A stretch of 41,411 nucleotides of DNA from Acholeplasmataceae bacterium (GCA_012838945.1 DUOG01000033.1:1-41411), one strand, 5' to 3'; shown: positions 26,035 to 34,319, numbered from the stretch's first letter. Numbers and translations: made by a program. Notes: generated by a model not told the origin, from the letters alone.

Positions 26035-26063
26035 ATTATAGCACCAAAATTTTAGCAATGCAA
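26035..26063 (-). promoter_or_regulatory. Sigma-A promoter of the importer operon
   Basis: TTGCAT and a perfect TATAAT with TG extension (TGCTATAAT) are separated by exactly 17 nt. Transcription should start near 26028, just before the ribosome-binding site of the leader peptide. Confidence 0.85.
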
Positions 26064-26088
26064 GATATTAATATAAAAAATGTTGTGT

Positions 26089-26109
26089 AAAACGCTTACA
26101 TTGCGTTTT
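26089..26109. terminator. Terminator-like hairpin between divergent promoters
   Basis: AAAACGC / GCGTTTT with a 7-nt loop and A/T-rich flanks lies between the importer promoter and the promoter of the 59-aa gene. It may insulate the two units. Confidence 0.35.
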
Positions 26110-26168
26110 TTAAAAAAAGTATTATTTATAATTAAAGCATTTCACTGTAATATAACGAAAAATATTGG

Positions 26169-26174
26169 TATAAT
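26169..26174 (+). promoter_or_regulatory. -10 box of the 59-aa winged-helix gene
   Basis: TTGGTATAAT is an extended -10 located about 30 nt before the ATG. No good -35 is seen. Confidence 0.45.
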
Positions 26175-26203
26175 AATTAAAAACAGAGAAAGGAATTGAT
26201 ATT

Positions 26204-26383
26204 ATGGATAACTATCAAGTAGTATTAGAATTCTTTAAAAATGCAGAAAAGCCTGTAAGTGCAGGCGAAGTTGCAACAGCAACTGGTATCGATCGTAAAG
26301 AGGTCGATAAAATAATGGCAAAATTAAAAAAGGAAGAAGCAATCGTTTCTCCAAAAAGATGCTATTGGGAAATTAAGAAATAA
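26204..26383 (+). CDS. 59-aa winged-helix DNA-binding protein
   Basis: Not in the ORF track (one residue short). It reads [59 protein letters not shown], a complete minimal winged helix. Helix 1 is VVLEFFKNA, helix 2 [10 protein letters not shown], recognition helix [17 protein letters not shown], and the wing ends in the family-typical SPKRCYW. Short proteins of this type occur in many Clostridia and Bacilli as stand-alone putative regulators; the target is unknown. AAAGGA lies upstream, and an extended -10 and a terminator frame it as a single-gene unit. Confidence 0.85.
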   Translation: MDNYQVVLEFFKNAEKPVSAGEVATATGIDRKEVDKIMAKLKKEEAIVSPKRCYWEIKK

Positions 26384-26386
26384 AAC

Positions 26387-26416
26387 AAAAAGGTAAGTAT
26401 TTGCACTTACCTTTTT
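26387..26416. terminator. Bidirectional terminator after the winged-helix gene
   Basis: AAAAAGGTAAGT / ACTTACCTTTTT is a perfect 12-bp stem with a 6-nt loop. It also lies just after the stop of the convergent YwaF-like gene. Confidence 0.88.
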
Positions 26417-26419
26417 TTA

Positions 26420-27174
26420 TTAACTAGACTTTTTGAATTTATAATATAGTTCGTATATTTTCTTAAATAAAAACAAGACAACTATTCCTAGCAAGGCTGA
26501 TAAGGCAATATAAATGATGTTAATTTCCATTCCTAAAAGGGTTGTCTCTTTTCCCCAATTAAAAAACCATTCAAGTGGTGTGCCCCCTTCTGGCCGATAA
26601 GAATAGAAATAATTAGCTGTAAAGTCTGGCATTAACTTGTTAAAGATATTGTTAATCGGAACCGAAAGAACAAATAAAGATACAACCATTATAATACTAT
26701 TACGATAACTCTTTTTATCCACTTCGATTTGATCTGTCATTAATCCCCAAAGGGTTATTGCGACAATAAGCATATGACCAAAAATATAAGCCATCCCACG
26801 CCAATTAAGAATCGTTTGATAATTTTCTAAACTATCAGCAAATATTATACTCAACATTGCAAAAGGTAAATTGAAGCAAAATGCAACAGTTTGTAATGTC
26901 TTATTTTTCAAAGCAAAAGCAAACAGTAACACAAAGTTAGCAAAGTGACAGATTTGAAATGGTACTATTTCTGGTTGAAATTGATATCCACTTTTTACAT
27001 AGATTTCAACATTTCTTGCGATTAGCACACTACTGCTATCACCGATAAGATAATTCCAATTAACCGATTAGTTTTTTTATTATTTTTCTTGGTTAAATAA
27101 TATAAGATTACCGTTAAAATAAAAGAACTAAATATAAATAGGATGTGTCCTAAACTCCACATTTTGAATGTCAT
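26420..27174 (-). pseudogene. YwaF-like (TIGR02206-type) membrane protein, frameshifted
   Basis: The ORF track gives a 202-aa piece (26420-27028) starting at a GTG without ribosome-binding site. Just upstream, in another frame, an ATG at 27174 behind GAAAGG starts MTFKMWSLGHILFIFSSFILTVILYYLTKKNNKKTNRLIGIILSVIAVVC and stops at 27022. The two frames overlap by a few nt in a GT-rich spot (AGTAGTGTGC). Joined, they give about 250 aa, with a first helix starting from SLGHILF, a second helix, then EIVPFQICHFANFVLLF, which matches the order and length of YwaF/TIGR02206 proteins with seven helices. A one-base indel is the simplest explanation, either a real mutation or a sequencing error. Family function is unknown. 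Confidence 0.7.
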
Positions 27175-27344
27175 ATATAAAAAACCTTTCTAATTTATTA
27201 TTACTACTATCCATTATACTCCTAACTTTCTAAGTTGTCAAATTCAGTCAATAAGCACCCATAACTGACTTTTATTTATATCATAGACTGAGAACATGAG
27301 CAATCATTTTTCTATTACATACACTATTAAAAAGGAGGTATTTT

Positions 27345-27737
27345 ATGTTTGACTGTTTTAACTTTTGTAATCCTTGTTGTCCCGATCATCACAAGCGTCA
27401 TGACCCATGTCGAAAAGATAAACACCGCATCGATAATCATGTCCATGAATATTTAGGAAGTACTGGTTTTTCTGAATTTGGTTCTGCTTGTCATAACCAC
27501 CGGTTTGCTGGAGTAACAGGACCTGCCATTCTCTCAGGAAGATCACATGTTCATGAGTTTTTTAATCGCACTGATACTACTGATGCACACCATCATAATA
27601 TGAGACAATTCACCGGCCCAGCTATTTTTCTCGAGAACGGTAGACACATTCATTTTGCTGAAGGGTCTACTACTTTCGATGATGGTCATCTTCATCGTTA
27701 TAATTTTACGACCTTAATTGATGATCCAACAAGATAA
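27345..27737 (+). CDS. YmaF family histidine-rich protein
   Basis: This 130-aa protein has a Cys/His-rich head (CFNFCNPCCPDHHKRHDPC) followed by three repeats of an H-x-H-E/H...G pattern: HVHEYLGSTG...CHNHRFAGVTGPAI, HVHEFFNRTDT...HHHNMRQFTGPAI, and HIHFAEGSTTFDDGHLHRY. This is the YmaF family. The HxH pairs and the clustered cysteines suggest metal binding, and YmaF-type genes are common in spore formers, but no function has been shown. AAAAAGGAGG lies at ideal spacing before the ATG. Confidence 0.85.
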   Translation: MFDCFNFCNPCCPDHHKRHDPCRKDKHRIDNHVHEYLGSTGFSEFGSACHNHRFAGVTGPAILSGRSHVHEFFNRTDTTDAHHHNMRQFTGPAIFLENGRHIHFAEGSTTFDDGHLHRYNFTTLIDDPTR

Positions 27738-27757
27738 TCTTAGATGAATAATAATAA

Positions 27758-27790
27758 AAAGTAGCCAAAGTATTTTGCTTTGGCTACTTT
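27758..27790. terminator. Bidirectional terminator between ymaF-like and hppA
   Basis: AAAGTAGCCAAAG / CTTTGGCTACTTT is a perfect 13-bp stem with a 7-nt loop. A-rich and T-rich flanks fit both converging genes. Confidence 0.9.
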
Positions 27791-27800
27791 AAGTTATCGA

Positions 27801-29879
27801 TTAAAATAATGAATAAAGAGTAAACAATGCCGCAAAAATACTTGCAACTAAGCTTACAACAGTAATTTGAGTGTTAATACTTGGGCCTGCTGTATCCTTA
27901 AATGGATCTCCTACGGTATCACCAACTACAGCACTCTTGTGAGCCACACTTCCCTTACCACCGTGATGGCCACTTTCAACATATTTTTTACTGTTATCCC
28001 ATAGACCGCCACTGTTACTCATAAATAAGGCTAGGAATAATCCACTAACAATATTACCTACTAAGAATCCACCAATAGCTTGAACTCCACCAACAAAGCC
28101 GACAACTAAAGTCATAAAGATTGCGAATAGACCGGCTGGGATAAGTTCTTTGATTGAACCTTCAGTAGCGATTTCAATACATTTATCATATTCTGGATCG
28201 ACACCTTCAATGCCTTCTTTTAAGCCTTCAATTTCATCAAATTGACGATGAATTTCTGCTACCATACGCTGAGCATTTCGGTTTACACCAAGCATTAGTA
28301 AAGCACTAAATACGGCTGGTATAGCTGCTCCAACTAAAAGACCAAAGAAAACGATTGGATTAGTAACATCAAAACCAGAAATTAATTCTTTTCCATGTTC
28401 TTCAGCAATAATATTAACCTCAGAAATAAAGGCTCCAAGAAGTGCAATAACGGTTAAACCAGCTGCTCCAATTGAAAAACCTTTAGTTATTGCTTTAACT
28501 GTATTACCAGCAGAGTCTAAAGAATCGGTGATATCAAGTACTTCTTCTCCTAATTCACCCATTTCAGCTAATCCACGCGCATTATCAACAATTGGGCCAT
28601 AAGCATCATTACTGATAATCATACCAACAATTGATAACATACCAACAGCCGCAATAGAAATACCAAACATGCCATAACCAGCACCAAGTGGTTCACATAG
28701 TTTATAAGCTGCTAAAGCAGAAACAGCAATTCCAACCATCGCTGGAAGTACACTTAAGAATCCATAACTAACACCAGACAAGATGGTAAAGGCCGGACCC
28801 TTTTCACTAGATTCAGCCGCATTTTGTACTGGTTTTTTATTATCATTAGTGAAATAATCGGTTACAATACCAATGATTACACCAACTAATAAACCAACAA
28901 TTGCTGCACCCCAAATGCGCCAATTAAACTCAAACAAATAAGTTGCTAAGGCAGTTAGGGCAGCATAAATACCAGTGGTTACATAAGTACTCATATTTAA
29001 TGCCGCAGTAGGGTCATCTTTTTTACCCATTCTGGCACCAGCTACTCCGATAATTGATGCCAACAATCCAATAGCCGCAAAGCAGAAAACAGTACCAATG
29101 TGTTTACCACCACCAAGGGTAGATGCAATAACTAAGGCAGCCGCCATTGATGCAACGTTAGAGTCAAACAAGTCAGCCCCCATACCCGCAACGTCACCAA
29201 CGTTGTCACCAACATTATCAGCAATTACCGCTGGGTTTCGAGGGTCATCTTCTGGAATACCAAGTTCTACTTTTCCAACTAAGTCGGCACTAATATCAGC
29301 TGTTTTAGTGAAAATACCACCGCCAGCTTTTGCGAAAAGCGCTAAACTTGAAGCCCCAAAACTAAAGCCAAGTAATGCTGAGGTTTGATCTGTAATTATA
29401 AAAATTAAAGAAACACCTAAAAGGCTGGCACCTACAACTGCCATTCCCATAACTGCTCCACCACGGAATCCACTAAGAAAACTTGGTCTAATTCCTTTTT
29501 GAGCTGCTTCAGCAGTTTTAACATTAGCGATAGTTGCAATTTGGATTCCTATTTTACCAGCAAAGGCACTAAATATAGTACCAAAAATGTAAGCAAGAGC
29601 CATAATAATGTTCTCTAGTACATCGCCTTTCCAAATAGGAGTAGGCAAAAAGACCACTATCAATACTGCAACTACAAGGGTAAATTTCGCTAAAACAACA
29701 TATTCTTTTCTTAGGAAGGTATTAGCTCCTCTTCGAATTAACTCACCAACACGTGCAATCTTTTCATTGCTGGAAGGTTGTTTTTTTACCCATAAATATA
29801 GCCATCCCGCAAAAAGAAATGCCATTAGCGCTACCACAATACTAATAATGATAAAATAAATGTTGTCCACTTTTTTCAC
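27801..29879 (-). CDS. hppA: Membrane-bound proton-pumping pyrophosphatase
   Basis: This 692-aa protein with about 16 transmembrane helices couples pyrophosphate hydrolysis to ion export. The substrate site reads DISADLVGKVELGIPEDDPRNPAVIADNVGDNVGDVAGMGADLFDS, and the C-terminal acidic site DTVGDPFKDTAGPSIN. In the segment that sets potassium dependence it has GNTVKAITKG, with Lys and Thr as in potassium-independent enzymes (dependent ones have Ala). This favours the K+-independent, proton-pumping class. The start is GTG; a second GTG three codons later is also well placed relative to GGAG. Confidence 0.95.
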   Translation of the reverse strand: MKKVDNIYFIIISIVVALMAFLFAGWLYLWVKKQPSSNEKIARVGELIRRGANTFLRKEYVVLAKFTLVVAVLIVVFLPTPIWKGDVLENIIMALAYIFGTIFSAFAGKIGIQIATIANVKTAEAAQKGIRPSFLSGFRGGAVMGMAVVGASLLGVSLIFIITDQTSALLGFSFGASSLALFAKAGGGIFTKTADISADLVGKVELGIPEDDPRNPAVIADNVGDNVGDVAGMGADLFDSNVASMAAALVIASTLGGGKHIGTVFCFAAIGLLASIIGVAGARMGKKDDPTAALNMSTYVTTGIYAALTALATYLFEFNWRIWGAAIVGLLVGVIIGIVTDYFTNDNKKPVQNAAESSEKGPAFTILSGVSYGFLSVLPAMVGIAVSALAAYKLCEPLGAGYGMFGISIAAVGMLSIVGMIISNDAYGPIVDNARGLAEMGELGEEVLDITDSLDSAGNTVKAITKGFSIGAAGLTVIALLGAFISEVNIIAEEHGKELISGFDVTNPIVFFGLLVGAAIPAVFSALLMLGVNRNAQRMVAEIHRQFDEIEGLKEGIEGVDPEYDKCIEIATEGSIKELIPAGLFAIFMTLVVGFVGGVQAIGGFLVGNIVSGLFLALFMSNSGGLWDNSKKYVESGHHGGKGSVAHKSAVVGDTVGDPFKDTAGPSINTQITVVSLVASIFAALFTLYSLF

Positions 29880-29963
29880 TCCATTCTTGAATTATATTAT
29901 GTGGAAATTTATGTCTTTATTCTATCACGAAAATTAGGATTTTTCAATTAAATCATAATTAAT

Positions 29964-30524
29964 TTAAAAAATCTCTAAATGTTCACACAAAATTTTAACA
30001 CCAATTAGTATTAATATAATACCACCAAATAGTTCGGCCTTATGTTTATATTGACATCCAAATTTATTTCCAAGTAAAACACCAAGGAAGGATAAAGCAA
30101 AAGTTACAAGTCCAATAATTATTGATGAGACAACAATATCGATTTTTAAAATAGCAAAGGTCACGCCCACTGCTAATGCATCAACACTTGTTGCAATTGA
30201 TAAGATTATAAGTTCTTTAAAACTCCGTTTATTTTGGGGCTCCTCACATTCTTCCTTTCTTGATTCCCAAATCATCTTTCCTCCGATGATTGCCAACAAG
30301 ATAAAAGCTATCCAATGATCAAAATCGTGAATATAATTATGGAATTGCCCACCTAAAAACCACCCCAAGATTGGCATAAACGCTTGAAATGCGCCAAAGA
30401 AAAGGGCCACAATCAAGGACCACTTAATATCTATTTTATTCATGTCTAGTCCTTTTCCGATTGCTGCAGCAAAAGCATCCATTGCTACTCCTAATGCTAT
30501 GATAAAAATCGATAGTATATCCAT
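29964..30524 (-). CDS. mntP: Manganese efflux pump MntP
   Basis: The protein has six transmembrane segments and two related halves, each with the conserved aspartate motif: ALGVAMDAFAAAIGKG and SIATSVDALAVGVTF. This is the MntP/YebN family that exports Mn(II). The ORF track begins 25 codons too early, reading through the leader (MVLYLGTYVL...). A GGAGG 5 nt before MDILSIFII sets the start, giving 186 aa, the family's usual size. The leader contains two hairpins, the second followed by TTTTT, so control by attenuation is possible. Confidence 0.93.
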   Translation of the reverse strand: MDILSIFIIALGVAMDAFAAAIGKGLDMNKIDIKWSLIVALFFGAFQAFMPILGWFLGGQFHNYIHDFDHWIAFILLAIIGGKMIWESRKEECEEPQNKRSFKELIILSIATSVDALAVGVTFAILKIDIVVSSIIIGLVTFALSFLGVLLGNKFGCQYKHKAELFGGIILILIGVKILCEHLEIF

Positions 30525-30627
30525 AATGTCCTCCGTCCAATAATAAATGAAAAAGACCACGTATATAATTAATACGTAAGTCCCCAAATATAATACCATC
30601 CAATGCTTTGGATTTAACTACTATTGT
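30525..30627 (-). promoter_or_regulatory. Structured leader of mntP
   Basis: The roughly 100-nt leader holds a perfect hairpin AATCCAA-AGCA-TTGGAT(G), then GACTTACGTAT...ATACGTGGTC followed by TTTTTC, which resembles an intrinsic terminator. MntP genes are often governed by the yybP-ykoY manganese riboswitch, but I do not see that motif's conserved GGGGAGUA core here. Confidence 0.45.
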
Positions 30628-30656
30628 ATTTTACTACTACTGAAACTATTTGTCAA
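30628..30656 (-). promoter_or_regulatory. Sigma-A promoter of mntP
   Basis: A perfect TTGACA and TAAAAT are separated by exactly 17 nt on the minus strand. Confidence 0.8.
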
Positions 30657-30753
30657 ATCTTTAGTAATATTGATATTCAACATCAAAAATATTTATTTTG
30701 GTATTGATAATTACCTCTCTTCATATATTGATATAGGGGGAGGTGACAATAAA

Positions 30754-31674
30754 ATGTTATCTAGCATTAACTATGTTCGGGAGTCTTTAGAGTTGCATTT
30801 GTTCTTTGCTCGCATTATGAAGGAGCACTCATTTTTTTTGGAAGTAGGGTTCACTCCAAGAGATAGCCAGTTCTCACAAAGCGCTGACTTGTTTAGAACG
30901 GAATTCGATCGATTATTAAAGGATGTCATCTATTTATCAAGAGGAATCGTAAGAGGTGAAGTGCTACATTCGGGAGAAGTTGTAACTGAATATACCTTAG
31001 ATGCTGAAAAGGCTTCTTCATATTTAACTGGTGTCAATCTAGCAACTGATTTGACCATTGCCGAACAAAGCCTAATCAGTGGAGATTTTGTAAGAGTTAC
31101 AACTAATCAAGAACAAGCTGTCCTTACCTTAAACCAAAGAGCTATTGAATTAACTAATTCATTGATTGATTTTAAAACTTCAATTATTGATAATGTATCT
31201 ACTTGTAAAATGTTTACCGTTAACTATCCTTTATTAATTGATCATATTAGAAGAGAAGCAATACTATATGTTCAATTGCTAGAAAGATTACAGCGAAAAG
31301 AAATAATTAACTATGAACAAGAAGTATTGGAACAAGAAAGTTTTTGGAACCGTATCATGGCTGAACACTCTAAATTTATTCGTGGACTACTAGATCCTAC
31401 CGAAGAAGAGTTATTCACCATCGCTAATAACTTCGGAAACACCTTTGATCAACTTACTGAAGAAGCCATCAAAGCTATGAACAAAACAATACCTCTAGAC
31501 AAACTCACTAATGACAGTTTTGAAGAAACTCTTAAAATCAGAGACTTTAAAAAACAAGGAACCATTGGTCTCTTAGAATGTAAGATAAAATCAATAATTA
31601 TTCCACTACTGGGTGACCATGTCTTAAGAGAAGCAAATCATTTCTTACGTCTACTAAATACCTACAAATCATAA
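30754..31674 (+). CDS. DUF2935 family protein
   Basis: This 306-aa all-helical protein has two repeats of a ferritin-like layout: ESLELHLFFARIMKEHSFFLEVGF...F...FD and QESFWNRIMAEHSKFIRGLLDPTEEELFTIANNFGNTFDQL. Conserved His and Glu residues (HLFFARIMKEH, WNRIMAEH, DHIRREA, DHVLREANHFLRLL) suggest a di-metal or haem-type four-helix bundle. This is DUF2935, widespread in spore-forming Bacillota and of unknown function. GGGGGAGGTGA at ideal distance from the ATG at 30754 shows that the first 28 codons of the ORF-track entry are not translated. Confidence 0.9.
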   Translation: MLSSINYVRESLELHLFFARIMKEHSFFLEVGFTPRDSQFSQSADLFRTEFDRLLKDVIYLSRGIVRGEVLHSGEVVTEYTLDAEKASSYLTGVNLATDLTIAEQSLISGDFVRVTTNQEQAVLTLNQRAIELTNSLIDFKTSIIDNVSTCKMFTVNYPLLIDHIRREAILYVQLLERLQRKEIINYEQEVLEQESFWNRIMAEHSKFIRGLLDPTEEELFTIANNFGNTFDQLTEEAIKAMNKTIPLDKLTNDSFEETLKIRDFKKQGTIGLLECKIKSIIIPLLGDHVLREANHFLRLLNTYKS

Positions 31675-31686
31675 ACATAAAAAAGA

Positions 31687-31706
31687 CCCACCAAATTAAC
31701 GGTGGG
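31687..31706. terminator. Terminator between DUF2935 and HD-GYP genes
   Basis: CCCACC / GGTGGG with an 8-nt loop. On the minus strand it is followed by TCTTTTTT, so it best serves the HD-GYP gene, but it lies at both gene ends. Confidence 0.75.
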
Positions 31707-31711
31707 ATTTC

Positions 31712-32968
31712 TTATACATTTAAGAATTTTTTATACTCGATAGCTGCTTTTTGTTGGGCATCTTCACGAAGTTCATTTATTTCATCGTAATTGTTTATTA
31801 ATATTTCTACTACTTTTCCATCAATAGAATTATTAGCTACCATGTCTTGAAGAACTTGTTTTGCTGCTTCAGGTTCCATACCTTTTCGATATGGACGATG
31901 TTCTGTTATGGCAGTAAATATATCAGCAACCGCCATAATTCTTGATCCTAGGGTCAGGCTATCCCCGGAGAGTTTAAATGGATATCCGGTACCATTAAGT
32001 TTTTCGTGGTGAAACGAAGCCCAGGCATTAATTACTTTTAAATCTTCAATCGGCTCAAGCAAGCGATAGGTATAATAGGTATGAGCCCGCATTTCATTAA
32101 ACTCATATTCGGTAAGTTTAATCGGCTTTTCTAGAACCTCATCACTAATCGCAATTTTACCCAAATCATGAAGGTAACCTGCTATTAACATCATTTTGCA
32201 CTCGTGGGGTGAAAAATTCATCAGTCTTGCTAGTTTCTCGGCTGTTGTTGCTACCCCTGCAGAATGAACAGAAGTGAAACGACTTCTAAAGTCAATAATT
32301 CGCGAGAATATATAAGATAAATCAATTAGTTCGTCAATATCAAGTTTTAAAATATCAAATTTAACATTATGTGAAACAAAGTTGGCCGGAGTTTGAGACA
32401 CTAAATCGAGCCACATATACTCTTCTTTACTTAGACTAACTAAAGCATCAACATATTCTGGTTTAAAAGCTAATCCAGATAGTGATTGAACCTTATCAAT
32501 AATGTGTGGAACTTGATTCAAAATATTAGTCTCATAAGTTATCATTGTACTTAATCGGTCAGCCAAGTTCACAATGTGACTAGCAAGTGGTACATCCTCA
32601 TCCATATATTTTGTTCCCTTTCCATGATCCCAAGGGATATGATGGAACTTAATTATCTTTGCTGCATTTTTTAATGGTTCAAAGCCTTCTAATAGCTTAG
32701 CTCCTCGAAAAGCATGTTCATTAATATGAATTGGTGCTGACTCAATTAATTCAAAACGTTCTTTTATGGAAAGAGCACCAATGTCATGAATCAATGATGC
32801 TAGAAAAATATCGTATTGTTCATTTGAAGGTAAATCTAAATACTCTGCCAAACGATAAGCTAAATAAGCAACTTGTTGATGATGACTGGCAATTTTCATC
32901 GATACAAGTCCTTGAGCATTAGAAAGTGATGTCAATAAGTCATATAAATTTATATGTATTCTATCCAT
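31712..32968 (-). CDS. Tandem HD / HD-GYP phosphohydrolase
   Basis: Two HD domains are fused in 418 aa. The first has HH near residue 29, HD at 61-62, FHHIPWDHGKG at about 108-118 and NLADRLS. The second is a canonical HD-GYP: HD at 267-268, HTYYTYRLLE, FHHEKLNGTGYPFKLSGDSL (about 319-338) and VADIFTAITEHRPYRK. HD-GYP domains degrade cyclic di-GMP to pGpG or GMP. Metal ligands appear present in both domains, so both may be active. There is no sensor domain or membrane segment. An AGAGAGGAAAT ribosome-binding site precedes the ATG. Together with the EAL protein encoded 3 kb away it points to cyclic-di-GMP turnover. Confidence 0.9.
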   Translation of the reverse strand: MDRIHINLYDLLTSLSNAQGLVSMKIASHHQQVAYLAYRLAEYLDLPSNEQYDIFLASLIHDIGALSIKERFELIESAPIHINEHAFRGAKLLEGFEPLKNAAKIIKFHHIPWDHGKGTKYMDEDVPLASHIVNLADRLSTMITYETNILNQVPHIIDKVQSLSGLAFKPEYVDALVSLSKEEYMWLDLVSQTPANFVSHNVKFDILKLDIDELIDLSYIFSRIIDFRSRFTSVHSAGVATTAEKLARLMNFSPHECKMMLIAGYLHDLGKIAISDEVLEKPIKLTEYEFNEMRAHTYYTYRLLEPIEDLKVINAWASFHHEKLNGTGYPFKLSGDSLTLGSRIMAVADIFTAITEHRPYRKGMEPEAAKQVLQDMVANNSIDGKVVEILINNYDEINELREDAQQKAAIEYKKFLNV

Positions 32969-33045
32969 GTTTATTTCCTCTCTGTACCATACTACTTTAA
33001 ATTATATAGAATTACTTTAACTATGTCAAATTAACCGCATAGTAA

Positions 33046-33065
33046 ATGCCACCGCTAGGTGGCAT
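33046..33065 (-). terminator. Hairpin after the FMN reductase gene
   Basis: ATGCCACC-GCTA-GGTGGCAT is a perfect 8-bp stem shortly after the gene's stop. The T-tract behind it is poor, so terminator strength is uncertain. Confidence 0.5.
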
Positions 33066-33074
33066 CTATCTTGT

Positions 33075-33632
33075 TTATTTATTTTTTATAAAATCTAGAA
33101 AAGCGTCGGTTTGAGCTTTTAAGAATTGATAACTATTAGTAAGTTTTAGTTTGCCATTACTATCAAGTTGATCCATCGCATTAGGAACAGACAAGCGTGG
33201 AAAGTTCATTACTTTCATATTTAAGTAACTAATTAAACTTACTAGATGGTCTTGAGCTACTAAGGTCCCACTCATTCCAGGAGTAATACCACTAACAGCT
33301 GCTGGTTTACCAATCAATACTGGTGCTTCATTTTTACCTACAGGACGTGATAGCCAATCTAGTAAATTTTTAAGAACCCCAGAAAAGTAGTGATTATATT
33401 CTGGTGAGAAAAACCAAATGCCATCGGCTTCTTTTACTAATTCACGAACTCGGCTAACAGCCTCTGGTGCCGGGAATTCCACATCTTGATTATAAAATGG
33501 AACATCTTGATAATCAAGGATCTCAAAGTCAGCTCGTTCGCCAACTTCTGCTTCTACTAATTTTGCTAATTGATGATTGAAGGAATCTTTTCTAAGCGAT
33601 CCGACAATTGCTAGAATCTTTGCTTTTTTCAT
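33075..33632 (-). CDS. NAD(P)H-dependent FMN reductase family flavoprotein
   Basis: This 185-aa flavodoxin-fold protein belongs to the NADPH-dependent FMN reductase/azoreductase family. The FMN phosphate loop is GSLRKDSFNHQLA. The dimer/flavin motif FFSPEYNHYFSGVLKNLLDWLSRP is nearly canonical (PEYN), and a final flavin loop with GMSGTLVAQDHL follows. It probably reduces FMN, quinones or azo compounds. GGATAAG lies before the ATG. It is followed closely upstream by a GyrI-like gene on the same strand (about 55 nt), but joint transcription is not certain. Confidence 0.92.
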   Translation of the reverse strand: MKKAKILAIVGSLRKDSFNHQLAKLVEAEVGERADFEILDYQDVPFYNQDVEFPAPEAVSRVRELVKEADGIWFFSPEYNHYFSGVLKNLLDWLSRPVGKNEAPVLIGKPAAVSGITPGMSGTLVAQDHLVSLISYLNMKVMNFPRLSVPNAMDQLDSNGKLKLTNSYQFLKAQTDAFLDFIKNK

Positions 33633-33686
33633 TTATCTTATCCTTTCTATTTTTTTTATATTTATTCATTATAATAAATAATGCTT

Positions 33687-34319
33687 TTACCTTTTAATAA
33701 TTGGGTGTCTAATAACAGTCTTTAATTTTTCTGGAGCAGTTTTTCGTGGGTCACCAATATAGATCTCATGATGCTGACGCATTCCTTCCATTTTAGTTTG
33801 ATAACCTTCGGAATTTATAAACTCCTCTAATACTTGAACGGTTGGAGCTTCTTCATCATAGGAACCAATGTGCATAATTTGACCACATAATCCCTCAGTG
33901 AAGTTCTCAAATCGAGCTTTTGATACGTCTAGTTTGGGCTTTTTTCTAGAAAGAATCTGTTTGGCCATTTCAAATACATCAGGTGTTACAAAGTCTGGTT
34001 GGCGAATCATCATGATCCAACTAAACTCATGTTTTCTGCCTATGACAGTTCCATCGAAAAAGTTATTTTCAAACCACCATAGTCCTTCTAGTGGGGGTAC
34101 TACATATTCAAAATAACCTTCAGGTCTATTCTTATTCATTTTAATTGTGTACGATAAACCATACAAAATTTCAACTGCTTCTTTATATAGCGGTGATACA
34201 TTAGGGTCACCTTTCCCATTAATCATTATAAATTGCATTGAAGGTACATTGATAATCATTGGCTTAGTTTTAGGTAAATACAATTCTTTATATTCTTTTT
34301 TAAAATCAAAGGTGGCCAT
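33687..34319 (-). CDS. GyrI-like domain protein
   Basis: This 210-aa protein is a stand-alone GyrI-like small-molecule-binding domain of the Lin2189 type. It has FDFKKEYKELYLPKTKPMIINVPSMQFIMINGKGDPN at the N-terminus, GYFEYVVPPLEGLWW, and GLCGQIMHIGSYDEEAPTVQVLEEFINSEGYQ at the C-terminus. It has no DNA-binding domain. Some members hydrolyse cyclopropanoid or other electrophilic toxins; others are simply ligand binders. AGGAGAT lies just before the ATG. Confidence 0.9.
   Translation of the reverse strand: MATFDFKKEYKELYLPKTKPMIINVPSMQFIMINGKGDPNVSPLYKEAVEILYGLSYTIKMNKNRPEGYFEYVVPPLEGLWWFENNFFDGTVIGRKHEFSWIMMIRQPDFVTPDVFEMAKQILSRKKPKLDVSKARFENFTEGLCGQIMHIGSYDEEAPTVQVLEEFINSEGYQTKMEGMRQHHEIYIGDPRKTAPEKLKTVIRHPIIKR

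Noticed and set aside
30525-30599. N-terminal extension of MntP (MVLYLGTYVLIIYVVFFIYYWTED)
   Set aside because: It is a read-through of the leader hairpins; GGAGG places the start at MDILSIF.
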